NCBI GenBank assembly: GCA_002110465.1
Contig: NEED01000005.1
Coordinates: forward strand, 62,001-126,000
Direction of reading: 5' to 3'
DNA length: 64,000 nucleotides
Origin: an unicellular cyanobacterium SU2
Lineage (GTDB): Bacteria; Cyanobacteriota; Cyanobacteriia; Cyanobacteriales; Microcystaceae
Position numbers and translations under genes: made by a program. This document shows, one piece after another, positions 1 to 9,134 of the stretch. The notes under the pieces are model-generated. The model was not told where the DNA came from and did no database searches. It worked only from the letters and a program-made list of their open reading frames with translations. Each line of letters opens with the position of its first letter. Within the stretch, counting starts at the first letter, position 1.

Positions 1-1
1 A

Positions 2-121
2 GAGTGGAATCTTACCGTCATTTTAGGCTTAATTGCTGTTGTTCTAGCCACCATCAACGTTGTGGGCGGCTTCTTAGTGACTGACCGTATGTTGCAGATG
101 TTTAAGAAGAAGGGAGCATAG
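2..121 (+). CDS. pntA: NAD(P) transhydrogenase alpha subunit, C-terminal end (partial)
   Basis: Only the last 39 codons are in the window; the 5' part lies off the left edge. The visible peptide is one hydrophobic membrane segment (LGLIAVVLATINVVGGF) followed by a basic cytoplasmic tail ending in FKKKGA. This matches the membrane part of the proton-translocating transhydrogenase alpha chain, which many cyanobacteria encode as a separate small alpha-2 polypeptide. The stop codon is 6 nt before the pntB start, so the two genes are co-transcribed. The identification rests mainly on this linkage, because the visible peptide is short. Confidence 0.8.
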   Translation, partial: EWNLTVILGLIAVVLATINVVGGFLVTDRMLQMFKKKGA

Positions 122-127
122 ATAACC

Positions 128-1555
128 ATGAACGATACCTTATGTAACGATATTCTGTCAGGATTGACCACTGGCATTGAATTAACCTATTTAACCGCCG
201 CCGCCCTCTTTATTGTGGGGTTAAAGCAACTTGGTTCCCCTGCAACTGCCCGTCGGGGTAATATTATTGCCTCAGTCGGGATGCTCCTAGCGATTGTAGC
301 CACCCTCATTAATCAGTCGGTGGTTAACTATGAAATGATTTTAGTCGGCATTGTTATTGGCTCCCTCATTGGAAGCATTACCGCCCAAAAAGTTGCTATG
401 ACAGCCATGCCCCAAATGGTAGGTATTTTCAACGGATTAGGGGGTGCAGCCAGTGCCTTAGTTGCCGTTGGAGAATTTTGGCGGTTATTAGAAGCAGGGG
501 AAAAAATTCCCTTTGATGCTACCTTAGTCGCTATTTTAGGAGTGTTCATTGGCGGTATTACCCTGACCGGAAGTTTACTGGCCTTTGGAAAATTACAAGG
601 GTTAGTCAGTGGTTCTCCTGTTACCTTTCCCTTACAACAGCCGTTCAATATTCTGCTGTTCCTCAGCTTTATTGTCGGTAGTGTTTACCTCTTTATCGAT
701 CCCACCAACACCGCTATTTTCTTGGCATTAGTGGCTGTTTCCCTCGTCTTTGGGGTTCTCTTTGTCCTCCCCATCGGCGGTGGCGATATGCCTGTTGTTA
801 TCTCCCTCTTAAACTCCTTCTCTGGATTAGCGGCTAGTGCTGCTGGATTTATCCTAATGAACAATATGCTCATCGTTGCTGGGGCATTAGTGGGAGCATC
901 AGGGATTATATTAACGGAAATCATGTGTAAAGCCATGAACCGCTCTCTCTTAAGCGTTCTCTTTGGGGCATTTGGTGGAGCAAGCACCGCTACGGGTGGA
1001 GGTTCTGGAGAGGCTACTGATAAGACGGTTCACTCGATTGATCCTGAAGAAGGGGCAATGATGTTAGGGTACGCTCGTTCTGTGGTCATTGTTCCTGGTT
1101 ATGGAATGGCAGTGGCGCAAGCACAACATACGGTTCGAGAATTGGCAAATCAACTCGAAAAAATGGGTGTAGAAGTTAAATACGCTATTCACCCTGTTGC
1201 GGGTAGAATGCCAGGTCACATGAATGTCTTGTTAGCCGAAGCCAATGTTCCCTACAATCAACTTCATGACATGGAAGACATTAACCCTGAATTTGACACC
1301 ACTGATGTCGCTTTAGTGATTGGTGCTAATGATGTGGTTAACCCTGCGGCCAGAAGTGATCAAGGAAGTCCTATTTTTGGAATGCCTATCCTAGAAGTAG
1401 ATAAAGCCCATCACACCATCGTCATTAAGCGAGGTCTTAGCACTGGATTTGCTGGGGTAGATAATCAACTATTCTACGACGACAAAACCATGATGCTCTT
1501 TGGTAGCGCACAAGATATGGTATCTCAGCTAGTGGCTGAAGTTAAGCAACTCTAA
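128..1555 (+). CDS. pntB: NAD(P) transhydrogenase beta subunit
   Basis: The protein has 475 residues, the normal family length. It couples hydride transfer between NADH and NADP+ to proton movement across the membrane. The N-terminal 260 residues or so form a series of hydrophobic helices rich in Gly and Ala. The C-terminal third is the soluble NADP(H)-binding domain III, with the fingerprint VPGYGMAVAQAQ, then HPVAGRMPGHMNVLLAEA, GANDVVNPAA and KRGLSTGFAGVDN. The ATG lies just after the pntA stop, with AGGGAG upstream as a ribosome site. It forms an operon with the partial gene at the left edge. A G.U-containing stem-loop follows the stop and may end the transcript. Confidence 0.97.
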   Translation: MNDTLCNDILSGLTTGIELTYLTAAALFIVGLKQLGSPATARRGNIIASVGMLLAIVATLINQSVVNYEMILVGIVIGSLIGSITAQKVAMTAMPQMVGIFNGLGGAASALVAVGEFWRLLEAGEKIPFDATLVAILGVFIGGITLTGSLLAFGKLQGLVSGSPVTFPLQQPFNILLFLSFIVGSVYLFIDPTNTAIFLALVAVSLVFGVLFVLPIGGGDMPVVISLLNSFSGLAASAAGFILMNNMLIVAGALVGASGIILTEIMCKAMNRSLLSVLFGAFGGASTATGGGSGEATDKTVHSIDPEEGAMMLGYARSVVIVPGYGMAVAQAQHTVRELANQLEKMGVEVKYAIHPVAGRMPGHMNVLLAEANVPYNQLHDMEDINPEFDTTDVALVIGANDVVNPAARSDQGSPIFGMPILEVDKAHHTIVIKRGLSTGFAGVDNQLFYDDKTMMLFGSAQDMVSQLVAEVKQL

Positions 1556-1570
1556 ACCGTTTTTAGTGAT

Positions 1571-1614
1571 TCAGTGAGCAGTTATCCCTTTTTGATGTTG
1601 GGACTGTTCACTGA
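1571..1614 (+). terminator. Stem-loop after pntB, possible terminator
   Basis: TCAGTGAGCAGT at 1571-1582 pairs with ACTGTTCACTGA at 1603-1614: 12 pairs including one G.U, with a loop of 20 nt. The T-tract after it is weak (ATTTACAG), so this may be a 3'-end stabilising structure and not a classic intrinsic terminator. Confidence 0.4.
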
Positions 1615-1774
1615 TTTACAGAAAAAAAGAACAAAAAATAAGTTTATATATCTTTCCCAACTCTATCATTAATCTTTGGTCATAACATTTTTCCACTCGC
1701 CCTACACCCTACACCCCGTCTATACTTTAACCCCCAAGCTCACCCCCTAATCCCTAACTCCTAACTCTTCTAAC

Positions 1775-3166
1775 ATGGCAAATCTCAATCCTAATTCCAG
1801 TTATAGCCTTTCTTTAACCATTGAACTCCCCAACATTTCAGGAACTCTCGCTAATGTTACCCAGGCGATCGCCGGAGCAGGAGGAAGTTTTGGGCAAATT
1901 TCTTTGATTGAACATACCCGCGAAATCACCCAGAGAGAAATTACGGTAGATGCGTCGAGTGAAGAACACGCCGAGAAAATTGTGGCGGCGGTTCGGGAAA
2001 TTCCCAACGTTAAGATCCTCAAAGTCTCTGATCGCACCTTTGATCTCCACCGCAAAGGAAAAATTACCGTTACCAGTCGTATTCCCCTCAAATCTCAAGC
2101 TGAGTTGGCCATGGCTTATACGCCAGGAGTTGGACGTATCTGTCAAGCCATTGCTCGCGATCGCTCTCAAGTGTTTAATCTAACTATCAAACACAATACC
2201 GTGGCCGTCGTCACCGATGGGAGTGCTGTCCTAGGGTTAGGAAATTTAGGTCCAGAAGCTGCTCTCCCTGTGATGGAAGGGAAAGCCATGTTATTTAAAG
2301 AATTTGCCGATATTGATGCTTTCCCTATTTGTTTAGCCACTCAGGATACCGAAGAAATAATTGAAACTGTTAAACGGATTGCTCCGGTGTTTGGGGGCGT
2401 TAACTTAGAAGATATTGCTGCCCCTCGCTGCTTTGAAATTGAACAGCGACTCCGACAAGAATTAGACATCCCAGTCTTTCACGATGATCAACACGGAACC
2501 GCGATCGTCAGTCTAGCGGCTTTAATTAATGCCCTGAAACTCGTCCAGAAGTCCCTAGAAACGGTGCGAATTGTGATTAATGGGGCGGGGGCTGCCGGGA
2601 TAGCGATCGCCGCTTTATTACGCAGTGCTGGAGCTACGACCATTTGGTTATGTGATTCTAAAGGACTGGTTTCCCATTCCCGCACCGATTTAAACCCTCA
2701 AAAACAGGAATTTGCGGTTAATGCCAGTGGCTCTTTAGTCGATGCCATGCAAGGGGCTGATGTATTCTTGGGAGTAAGTGCGCCAGGGGTGGTGACACCA
2801 GAAATGGTCAAATCAATGGCTAGTGATCCTATTGTGTTTGCCATGGCGAACCCCATCCCAGAAATTCAACCCGAACTGGTTAAGGATGATGTGGCAGTGA
2901 TGGCTACCGGACGGAGTGATTATCCCAATCAAATTAACAATGTGTTAGCCTTTCCTGGCATCTTTCGGGGAGCTTTAGATTGTCACGCCAAAACCATTAC
3001 CGAACATATGTATTTAGAAGCAGCACGGGCGATCGCCTCTTTGGTCAATACTAGCCAGCTTAATCGTGAACATATTATCCCCTCAGTGTTTGATGAAAGA
3101 GTTTCTCAAGCGGTTGCGGGGGCGGTTCGTCATGCAGCCCGTCAAGATGGGGTTGCTGTTGAGTAA
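1775..3166 (+). CDS. me: NAD(P)-dependent malic enzyme with N-terminal ACT domain
   Basis: The 463-aa protein catalyses oxidative decarboxylation of malate to pyruvate. Residues about 10-85 form an ACT-type ligand-binding domain ([20 protein letters not shown]), which suggests allosteric control by a small metabolite. The malic-enzyme core follows: [31 protein letters not shown], the metal/substrate segment [11 protein letters not shown] and the dinucleotide fold [15 protein letters not shown]. The length and the ACT fusion are typical of the short prokaryotic malic enzymes. It is monocistronic, flanked by gaps of 219 and 144 nt. Cofactor preference cannot be decided by eye. Confidence 0.93.
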   Translation: MANLNPNSSYSLSLTIELPNISGTLANVTQAIAGAGGSFGQISLIEHTREITQREITVDASSEEHAEKIVAAVREIPNVKILKVSDRTFDLHRKGKITVTSRIPLKSQAELAMAYTPGVGRICQAIARDRSQVFNLTIKHNTVAVVTDGSAVLGLGNLGPEAALPVMEGKAMLFKEFADIDAFPICLATQDTEEIIETVKRIAPVFGGVNLEDIAAPRCFEIEQRLRQELDIPVFHDDQHGTAIVSLAALINALKLVQKSLETVRIVINGAGAAGIAIAALLRSAGATTIWLCDSKGLVSHSRTDLNPQKQEFAVNASGSLVDAMQGADVFLGVSAPGVVTPEMVKSMASDPIVFAMANPIPEIQPELVKDDVAVMATGRSDYPNQINNVLAFPGIFRGALDCHAKTITEHMYLEAARAIASLVNTSQLNREHIIPSVFDERVSQAVAGAVRHAARQDGVAVE

Positions 3167-3310
3167 TCATCTAAAATATAGGGGATAATGAAATATTTTA
3201 TTCCCCTATTGCTATGATAGTTTTTCCGACTTTTAGTTCTTATAGTTATCAAGTTACTGAACAGCTAAATCAGAACTTTGAAGGATAATAGAATGAAGTA
3301 AAAAAAATAT

Positions 3311-4201
3311 ATGGTTTCATGTCAGACCAATTGGCATTATAATTACATCCAAACCAACGGTCTCCAACTCCATTATGTTGCTCAAGGAGAAGGGCATTTG
3401 ATGTTAATGTTACACGGATTTCCTGAATTTTGGTATTCCTGGCGGCATCAAATAACAGCATTCTCGAAACATTATCGAGTAGTTGCTCCTGACTTAAGAG
3501 GGTACAACAATAGTGACAAACCTCAAGGAATCAAGTCTTATTCAATTACCGAATTAATCCAAGATATAAGAGGGATAATTACGGGTTTAGGTTATGAAAA
3601 ATGTATCCTAGTGGGGCATGATTGGGGAGGCGCACTCGCTTGGCATTTTGCTCATAAATATCCCGAAATGCTTGATAAATTAATTGTACTGAATATTCCT
3701 CATCCTGCTAAATTTGTTCAAGGATTATTCACCCCCCAACAGTTGATGAAAAGTTGGTATATTTTCTTTTTTCAACTCCCTTATTTACCAGAGTTATTGT
3801 TTCAGCGCAATGATTATCAAGCGATCGCGTCAGCATTTACCAAGATGGCAATTGATAAATCTGCATTCTCTACCACAGACATACAAGCGTATAAAGAAGC
3901 GGCTGCGAAACCAGGTGCGCTTACTGCTGCCATCAATTACTATCGGAGTGTCTTTAGACAACTGTTGAACCAACAAACATCTTGGAAAAAATTAGACGTT
4001 CCCACCTTAATGATTTGGGGAGAAAATGACACCGCTTTAGGAAAAGAACTTACTTACGGCACCGAGGACTATGTTACAAACTTAACCATTAAATATATCC
4101 CTAATTGTAGCCATTGGGTACAACAAGAACAACCTCAATTAGTTAACCAATACATAGCTAATTTTTTAGATGTGTTATATTCTCCTCTTTATATCCTCTA
4201 A
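3311..4201 (+). CDS. Alpha/beta hydrolase, epoxide hydrolase-like
   Basis: The 296-aa protein has the alpha/beta-hydrolase layout of soluble epoxide hydrolases and haloalkane dehalogenases. The oxyanion motif HGFPEFWYSWRHQ lies near residue 35. The nucleophile elbow GHDWGG (Asp nucleophile followed by Trp) lies near residue 105. An acid in the WGENDTALG segment and a catalytic His in NCSHWVQQEQP follow near the C-terminus. The Asp nucleophile and HGFPE favour epoxide hydrolase over an esterase. It has no evident operon partner. Substrate is unknown. Confidence 0.8.
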   Translation: MVSCQTNWHYNYIQTNGLQLHYVAQGEGHLMLMLHGFPEFWYSWRHQITAFSKHYRVVAPDLRGYNNSDKPQGIKSYSITELIQDIRGIITGLGYEKCILVGHDWGGALAWHFAHKYPEMLDKLIVLNIPHPAKFVQGLFTPQQLMKSWYIFFFQLPYLPELLFQRNDYQAIASAFTKMAIDKSAFSTTDIQAYKEAAAKPGALTAAINYYRSVFRQLLNQQTSWKKLDVPTLMIWGENDTALGKELTYGTEDYVTNLTIKYIPNCSHWVQQEQPQLVNQYIANFLDVLYSPLYIL

Positions 4202-4231
4202 GAGACTGTTTATAAATAAAACCTTAAAACC

Positions 4232-4297
4232 GTAGGGTGGGCAAATACGATATTTATCTTGAGTAAACATATATCGCTTAACGCTTGCCTACCCTAC
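4232..4297. repeat. Dispersed inverted repeat (GTAGGGTGGGCAA type)
   Basis: GTAGGGTGGGCAA at 4232-4244 is matched by its inverted copy TTGCCTACCCTAC at 4285-4297, 12 of 13 positions. Repeats of this GTAGGGTGGGCA type are widely scattered in cyanobacterial intergenic DNA. It lies between convergent genes, so it could also end both transcripts. Confidence 0.5.
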
Positions 4298-4322
4298 AAA
4301 ATGATAAAACTTCTGACTTCAT

Positions 4323-4739
4323 TTAAGGGAGTAAATCCTCAAGAGGATAGGGACATTTTTCAGGTAAATTAATACCGTATTCTAGGGCAACTAAACTAAC
4401 AGCATCTTGATAGATTTCTTCTAAGTCTTTTTCAAGCTTAGGCTTCATACTGGGTGAAATCTTGCGTTTTATCCCGATCTTAAAAGCTTTTATCTCAACT
4501 TGCCATTTTTTATAACACTCCTCTAAAGGGGTATAGTCGATCTTGAGACGATGCTCGATCTGTCTCATGAGAAGACTCGACACAGCACTATAGTCACTAC
4601 GTCCCAAGGATTCAATCTCATCAATGATGTTTTCCCAGTCTAATTTCTCTAAATTTCGCTCTCTCAAAGCTTGAGCTTGATCTATAGTCCATTGATAGTA
4701 ATCTTTTTCATAATTATCTGTTTTTACCCCTTGGCTCAT
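4323..4739 (-). CDS. DUF29 family protein
   Basis: The 138-aa soluble protein carries the recognisable DUF29 pattern: YEKDYYQWTIDQAQALRER at the start, LDWENIIDEIESLG near residue 35, then a run of paired basic and acidic helices. DUF29 is abundant, often in many copies, in filamentous and unicellular cyanobacteria. No biochemical role is known to me. It is transcribed in the same direction as the AtzE-like amidase upstream of it (gap 31 nt), so co-transcription is possible. Confidence 0.8.
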   Translation of the reverse strand: MSQGVKTDNYEKDYYQWTIDQAQALRERNLEKLDWENIIDEIESLGRSDYSAVSSLLMRQIEHRLKIDYTPLEECYKKWQVEIKAFKIGIKRKISPSMKPKLEKDLEEIYQDAVSLVALEYGINLPEKCPYPLEDLLP

Positions 4740-4770
4740 CGTGCTATTCTCCCATTAGCTAAGTTCTATT

Positions 4771-6138
4771 TTAGTAAAGCTTTTGTTGCAAAAATTGAGC
4801 AAGTCGTAAAATCGAAGACTCTTGGTAAGGTGCAGCGATGAGTTGAACTCCCAAAGGTAACTGATGAGTCTGTAAAATCGGAAATGATACTACCGGTAAT
4901 CCAATAAAAGATAAGGGTTGAGTAAATCGCCCTAAATTGGGACGAATTAGGATTTCTTCCCCCTCAATAATCATAGTTTCTTGTCCTAATGGTGGGGCAA
5001 CACAAGGAGTTGTAGGCGCAATAATGACATCAACCTCTTTAAACAATGTCCGTACTTGATCGCGATACCAGCGACGAAAACGTTGTGCTTGAACATACCA
5101 AGAAGCCGGAATTAACGCCCCTGCTAGAAAGCGATCGCGGGTAGCTGGATCAAACTCTTGAGGACGCGATCGCAATTTATCCAAATGTAAGTTAGAGCCT
5201 TCCGAAGCAGTAATAACATAAGCGGCTGCTCTAGCTCGTTCAGCTTCAGAAAATGTAACCGTTTTTTTTGTCCCTAAAATATTAGCAATTTCTTCAACAA
5301 CGTCCAAGGCTTCTGGTTCAGCCCCTTGCTGAAAATAGCCCCCTGCCATAGCAATTCTTAAGTCATCAATTCCCGTTTCTAATATTTCCTGACACAACTC
5401 TGGGGCAAGATCAGTACAGACTGGATCTCTCTCATCTTTCCCTTGTAAACTATCAAATACAACAGTAATATCTCGAACAGAATTGGCAAAAACTCCAATA
5501 TGATCTAAGCTACTCGAAAATAATACTGTCCCTGCTCGTGATAATCTTCCATAAGTTGGTTTTAAACCAAAAACTCCACACAAAGCAGCAGGAACCCTAA
5601 TTGATCCATTAGTATCTGAGCCTAAAGTAATAGGAACTAATTTTGCGGCAACGGATGCTGCTGATCCTCCTGAAGATCCCCCCGCAATACGGGTTAAATC
5701 ATGGGGGTTAGGGGTAGCTCCATAATGACTATTCTCTGTTACAAAACCATAGGCATATTCATCCATATTCAACGCCCCAATTAAAATTGCTCCTGCTTTT
5801 CTTAAGTTAGTAATAGCCGTTGCGTCTTGGGTTGCTGGTGGATTTTCTGCATTGATCTTTGAGCCAGCCAAGGTAGTAACCCCAGCAATGTCAAATAAGT
5901 TTTTAACCGCAAAAGGAACTCCCGCTAAAACTCCTGGATTCTGTCCTTGAGCAATTTGCTCATCAATTTCTTTCGCTTGCGATAAAGATTGGTCGGTTAG
6001 AATCGTCGTAAAACAATTTAACGTCGGGTTTTGTTGTTCAATATTTGTTAAGAATTGGGTGATGGTTTCCGTAGCAGTTATTTCACCAGATTTAATGGCA
6101 TTAGCTAGAGAAATAGCATCATAATCAAAAATATTCAT
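4771..6138 (-). CDS. AtzE-like amidase (amidase signature family)
   Basis: The 455-aa protein belongs to the amidase signature family. The Ser-cisSer-Lys triad is visible: Lys79 in FAVKN, Ser155 in GGSSGGSA, and nucleophile Ser179 in GSDTNGSIR. The C-terminal half contains the APTTPCVAPPLG segment. It resembles GatA, but the gene upstream is a DUF4089 protein and not GatC, and the start overlaps that gene's stop by 4 nt (ATGA). This pairing is characteristic of AtzE with AtzG, the 1-carboxybiuret hydrolase complex. The real substrate here is unknown. A GatA role in Asn/Gln-tRNA formation is less likely but not excluded. Confidence 0.82.
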   Translation of the reverse strand: MNIFDYDAISLANAIKSGEITATETITQFLTNIEQQNPTLNCFTTILTDQSLSQAKEIDEQIAQGQNPGVLAGVPFAVKNLFDIAGVTTLAGSKINAENPPATQDATAITNLRKAGAILIGALNMDEYAYGFVTENSHYGATPNPHDLTRIAGGSSGGSAASVAAKLVPITLGSDTNGSIRVPAALCGVFGLKPTYGRLSRAGTVLFSSSLDHIGVFANSVRDITVVFDSLQGKDERDPVCTDLAPELCQEILETGIDDLRIAMAGGYFQQGAEPEALDVVEEIANILGTKKTVTFSEAERARAAAYVITASEGSNLHLDKLRSRPQEFDPATRDRFLAGALIPASWYVQAQRFRRWYRDQVRTLFKEVDVIIAPTTPCVAPPLGQETMIIEGEEILIRPNLGRFTQPLSFIGLPVVSFPILQTHQLPLGVQLIAAPYQESSILRLAQFLQQKLY

Positions 6139-6326
6139 GGTTTAAAAATCGGGGCAGCTTCAATGGTTTCTGGTAATTCTAATTCTGTTACTAACTCAGC
6201 AATTTCCCTAATTCTACTTAAATTATCGACTACCCCAGGTAAATAGTCTGGGCTGATGGGTAAATTGATTAGTGTTGCCGTTTGTTTGACATATTGCTCC
6301 ATATCAATCAATGAATCTTTCATCAT
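6135..6326 (-). CDS. DUF4089 / AtzG-like small amidase partner
   Basis: This small helical protein (about 63 aa from the ATG at 6326; a TTG at 6338 or an ATG at 6302 is also possible) has the AtzG/DUF4089 pattern MEQYVKQTATLINLPISPDY followed by VVDNLSRI and a Pro-ending tail. AtzG proteins are GatC-like accessory subunits that wrap around and stabilise AtzE-type amidases. The stop overlaps the amidase start by 4 nt (ATGA), which indicates translational coupling and a 1:1 complex. The start codon is uncertain because no clear Shine-Dalgarno sequence precedes any candidate. Confidence 0.75.
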   Translation of the reverse strand: MMKDSLIDMEQYVKQTATLINLPISPDYLPGVVDNLSRIREIAELVTELELPETIEAAPIFKP

Positions 6327-6470
6327 TAGTCGGGACAATTAAAGTTAACCGTTATTATGATGTTACACCGAATTAAAAATCCTTAGAATCTTGACATGAT
6401 GATAGAGAGTGGACAAAAAACAATATTACGTCAACAATATTCAATGAACGATTAATCACTCGATAATGAT

Positions 6471-7238
6471 ATGGATGATATTCCAGAGGCTTTAAGAGAA
6501 ACTTCTACCAGCCAAACTAAGTTACAGTCAACACCAGGATTGTTGATGGGAGGTATCCTCGGTATAGGGATGATCTTAATGTTAGGGGGAGCTTTCTTAA
6601 TGCGTCCAGTGTCTTCCCCATCAAAGACATCCTCCTCTTCAGTAACTTCTGTTAAACCCTCTCCTACCCCAACACCGATTCCAGTTTCTAGTCCTACCCC
6701 TGAGCCGATAGAAAATCTTCTGGGACATTTAGAATATAAACAAGCCCCTGTATCGGAATTAAAAGCGATTACCTCTGATGGACGCATAAAACTACGCCAT
6801 AATGCGGCTGATCAATTTATAGAAATGCAAAGGGCTGCTCGATCTCAGGGAATTATTTTAACTCCTATTTCGGGTTTTCGTACTGTTTCTGAACAAAATT
6901 ACTTATTTTTTGAAATTCAACGACAAAGAAATCAAAATCCTAGTCAACGTGCCGAAGTGAGTGCGCCACCTAATTATAGTGAACACCATACGGGATATGC
7001 AATTGATATTGGGGATGGTAAAGCCCCGGCTACTAATCTTAGTCCTAATTTCGAGAAAACAGCCGCTTTTAACTGGCTCAAAAATAATGCTGCTAAGTAC
7101 AGTTTTGAGTTATCCTTTCCGCCTGATAATCCCCAAGGGATTAGTTATGAACCCTGGCACTGGCGATATGTAGGAGATCAAGAGAGTTTAGAAACATTTT
7201 ACAAAGCTAAAAATTTACCTAAATCCCTCGAAAATTAA
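6471..7238 (+). CDS. VanY-family D-alanyl-D-alanine carboxypeptidase
   Basis: The 255-aa protein is predicted to trim stem peptides of peptidoglycan in the periplasm. An N-terminal membrane anchor (LLMGGILGIGMILMLGGAFL) lies at about residues 23-43. A Ser/Thr/Pro-rich linker (about 45-80) follows, then the VanY zinc-peptidase domain. The domain shows the motifs ISGFR, SEHHTGYAIDIGD (zinc ligands His and Asp) and EPWHWRYVG (catalytic Glu and zinc His). All key residues are present, so it should be active. It precedes the SWIM gene by 13 nt, which suggests an operon. Confidence 0.9.
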   Translation: MDDIPEALRETSTSQTKLQSTPGLLMGGILGIGMILMLGGAFLMRPVSSPSKTSSSSVTSVKPSPTPTPIPVSSPTPEPIENLLGHLEYKQAPVSELKAITSDGRIKLRHNAADQFIEMQRAARSQGIILTPISGFRTVSEQNYLFFEIQRQRNQNPSQRAEVSAPPNYSEHHTGYAIDIGDGKAPATNLSPNFEKTAAFNWLKNNAAKYSFELSFPPDNPQGISYEPWHWRYVGDQESLETFYKAKNLPKSLEN

Positions 7239-7251
7239 TCTAAAAATAACT

Positions 7252-8115
7252 ATGGCTAACGCTAATTTTTCAAATCAAGAGACAGCTTTTTCTCAACAAG
7301 AATGGTGGGTAGAACGTTGGTTACAACTACTAGATTCCTATCGATTTAAAAAACGCTTAGAACGAGCGAGAATCTATGCAAGAGAGGGAAATATTTTGAG
7401 TATTGAGTTTAAAGATGCTCAGGTATTAGCCAAAGTTCAAGGTAGCGAAGCGGAACCTTATCAAGTTTCTCTTTCTTTAGTCCCTTTTACTGATGAAGAT
7501 TGGGACTATATAATTGAAACTTTATCCCAAAAAGCAATTTTTTCAGCCCAATTATTAGCAGGAGAAATGCCAGAAAATATAGAGGAAGTTTTTATTAAGA
7601 ATGGACTTAGTGTATTTCCTTTCACCTTATCAGATATTAAAGCCCGTTGTAGTTGTCCAGATAAAGCTAATCCCTGTAAACATATTGGTGCAGTTTATTA
7701 TCAATTAGCTGATCGTTTTAGTGAAGATCCCTTTATTATTTTTCAATTAAGAGGACGGGATAAGGATCAAATTATAGAAGCTTTACGTCAATTGCGTCTT
7801 CAGAAACTTAATGAAGAAAAGGGAAATGAACTAACAGAAAATAAAGAGTTGATAGAAAAAAAAGATAATTTAAGTAATCAGAAAACTCAAGAATCAGGAC
7901 GATTCAATCTCTCTGAATTTTGGCAGTATAATGAACCTTTAGATTCTTCTTTGATTGTTATTGTTCCGCCATCAGATAGTAATACTGTCTTAGATATTTT
8001 AGGAAGAATTCCTTTATCTTATGAAGAAGCACAAGTTACCCAACAATACTTACAACAAGTTTATCGGAATGTTAGCCAACAAGCAGTAATAAAAGCTTTA
8101 AATAGAGACAATTAG
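7252..8115 (+). CDS. SWIM zinc-finger protein
   Basis: The 287-aa protein has a SWIM zinc finger near residues 142-160 with the pattern CSCPDKANPCKHIGAVYY (CxCx6CxH). SWIM fingers bind nucleic acid or protein partners. In bacteria, proteins of this architecture often lie beside SNF2-type helicases, but none is present here. The N-terminal part, with WWVERWLQLLDSYRFKKRLERARIYAREG, is typical of the bacterial SWIM family. The C-terminal part after residue 180 is Lys/Glu-rich and then a small folded segment. It begins 13 nt after the VanY gene. The cellular role is unknown. Confidence 0.85.
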   Translation: MANANFSNQETAFSQQEWWVERWLQLLDSYRFKKRLERARIYAREGNILSIEFKDAQVLAKVQGSEAEPYQVSLSLVPFTDEDWDYIIETLSQKAIFSAQLLAGEMPENIEEVFIKNGLSVFPFTLSDIKARCSCPDKANPCKHIGAVYYQLADRFSEDPFIIFQLRGRDKDQIIEALRQLRLQKLNEEKGNELTENKELIEKKDNLSNQKTQESGRFNLSEFWQYNEPLDSSLIVIVPPSDSNTVLDILGRIPLSYEEAQVTQQYLQQVYRNVSQQAVIKALNRDN

Positions 8116-8226
8116 GGACTATAAAAGAAAGAGAGTGGGAAAAGAATTTATTGATATAAGGAGCGCAAAAAAGATTAATTTAAAATGATTTGGAAAAGAT
8201 CAAAAACAAGATAATTATCAGGTTGT

Positions 8227-8379
8227 TTAGACCGATTTAGAATCTTGTAGCTCATATTCATTAGGAGAATTGTTAAGGTTAGCTGAAGCTGACTTAAGAA
8301 CTTTCCACAACCCGGTTTGAGGATCACGATAGGTGATAAAAGGATTAGGCTGTAGATTGGCATGAGATACTTTAGCCAT
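8227..8379 (-). CDS. Small conserved cyanobacterial protein, unknown function
   Basis: A 50-aa reading frame starts at the ATG giving MAKVSHANLQPNPF; a longer in-frame start at 8415 adds a hydrophobic stretch that does not look coding. The core NPFITYRDPQTGLWKVL looks like a small protein I recall as conserved among cyanobacteria, which is why it is retained. No known domain, signal peptide or membrane segment is visible. It stands alone between convergent and divergent neighbours. Confidence 0.55.
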   Translation of the reverse strand: MAKVSHANLQPNPFITYRDPQTGLWKVLKSASANLNNSPNEYELQDSKSV

Positions 8380-8492
8380 AAAAATAGTTATAGTTAGTCT
8401 ATTAATAATAATCATAGCCTAAGTAAAAATGATGAGTGTGATTAAAATATGGCTTCTACTATGATCTTCATCACAAAGTTAGATTGATAGAT

Positions 8493-9038
8493 TTACTGAA
8501 TTAATAGATAAGTGAGAAAGTCCATGAATGAACAATAATACCGAACCTCTTCTTGATTAACTGTTGTCTGAACCCTCCAACCCGTAACCTTGTGGGGCGA
8601 TCGCCATAACCCCAAATGTTCGACGGCAGGATCAGCATAAAAGCTTTCGTTCCCTTTTCCTAAAAACCCTGAACTCCAATGGGTAAACTGATCATGACTC
8701 ACTCGATGAATGGGGAAATCTCCTCCTAAAAGCACTCCCCAACCATCACAAGCGATCAATCTTTTAACCTTTCCTCCTCCTAACTGCCATCCCCAAGCTG
8801 CCCCGATCGCCCCCACAACCCCGGCACTAAAACTAATAATAATCAACTCAGATGAAAAATCATGCTGATACTGTTGTTGCAAAAACTGCAAAATATGAAA
8901 CCCAGAATAAGCTGGATATTGTTCCGTCGGAAATACTAATAAATGGCTCAAATCAAGGGGTTGTTTGATGAATTCATCGAGAAAACTATCTGTTAATTGT
9001 GTATCATGTATCCCTGGACAAATAAGATAAACGGGCAT
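8493..9038 (-). CDS. Conserved protein with alpha/beta-hydrolase-like nucleophile elbow
   Basis: The 181-aa protein begins MPVYLICPGIHDTQLTDSFLD, like the first strand and loop of an alpha/beta hydrolase. Near residue 85 it carries SFSAGVVGAIGAAWGW, which resembles a G-x-S-x-G-type elbow with Ser at the first position (SFSAG). No clear acid/His pair can be assigned by eye, so catalysis is not certain. It is divergent from the downstream glycosyltransferase. Function is unknown. Confidence 0.6.
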   Translation of the reverse strand: MPVYLICPGIHDTQLTDSFLDEFIKQPLDLSHLLVFPTEQYPAYSGFHILQFLQQQYQHDFSSELIIISFSAGVVGAIGAAWGWQLGGGKVKRLIACDGWGVLLGGDFPIHRVSHDQFTHWSSGFLGKGNESFYADPAVEHLGLWRSPHKVTGWRVQTTVNQEEVRYYCSFMDFLTYLLIQ

Positions 9039-9134
9039 TGATTTATTTTTACCTCTAAACTATCTTTTGGGGGAAGGTTATTGTATTCTAGAGCAAAGAC
9101 AACCAGATAAAAACCATAAACCAGGTTAGTTTAA

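Noticed and set aside
328..987. Minus-strand frames inside pntB
   Set aside because: Shadows of the strongly supported pntB reading frame; the same applies to antisense frames in malic enzyme, ppx, atpB, pgm and the YcaO gene.
8175..8363. Minus-strand 62-codon frame
   Set aside because: It overlaps the better-supported 50-aa conserved frame at 8227-8379 in another frame.
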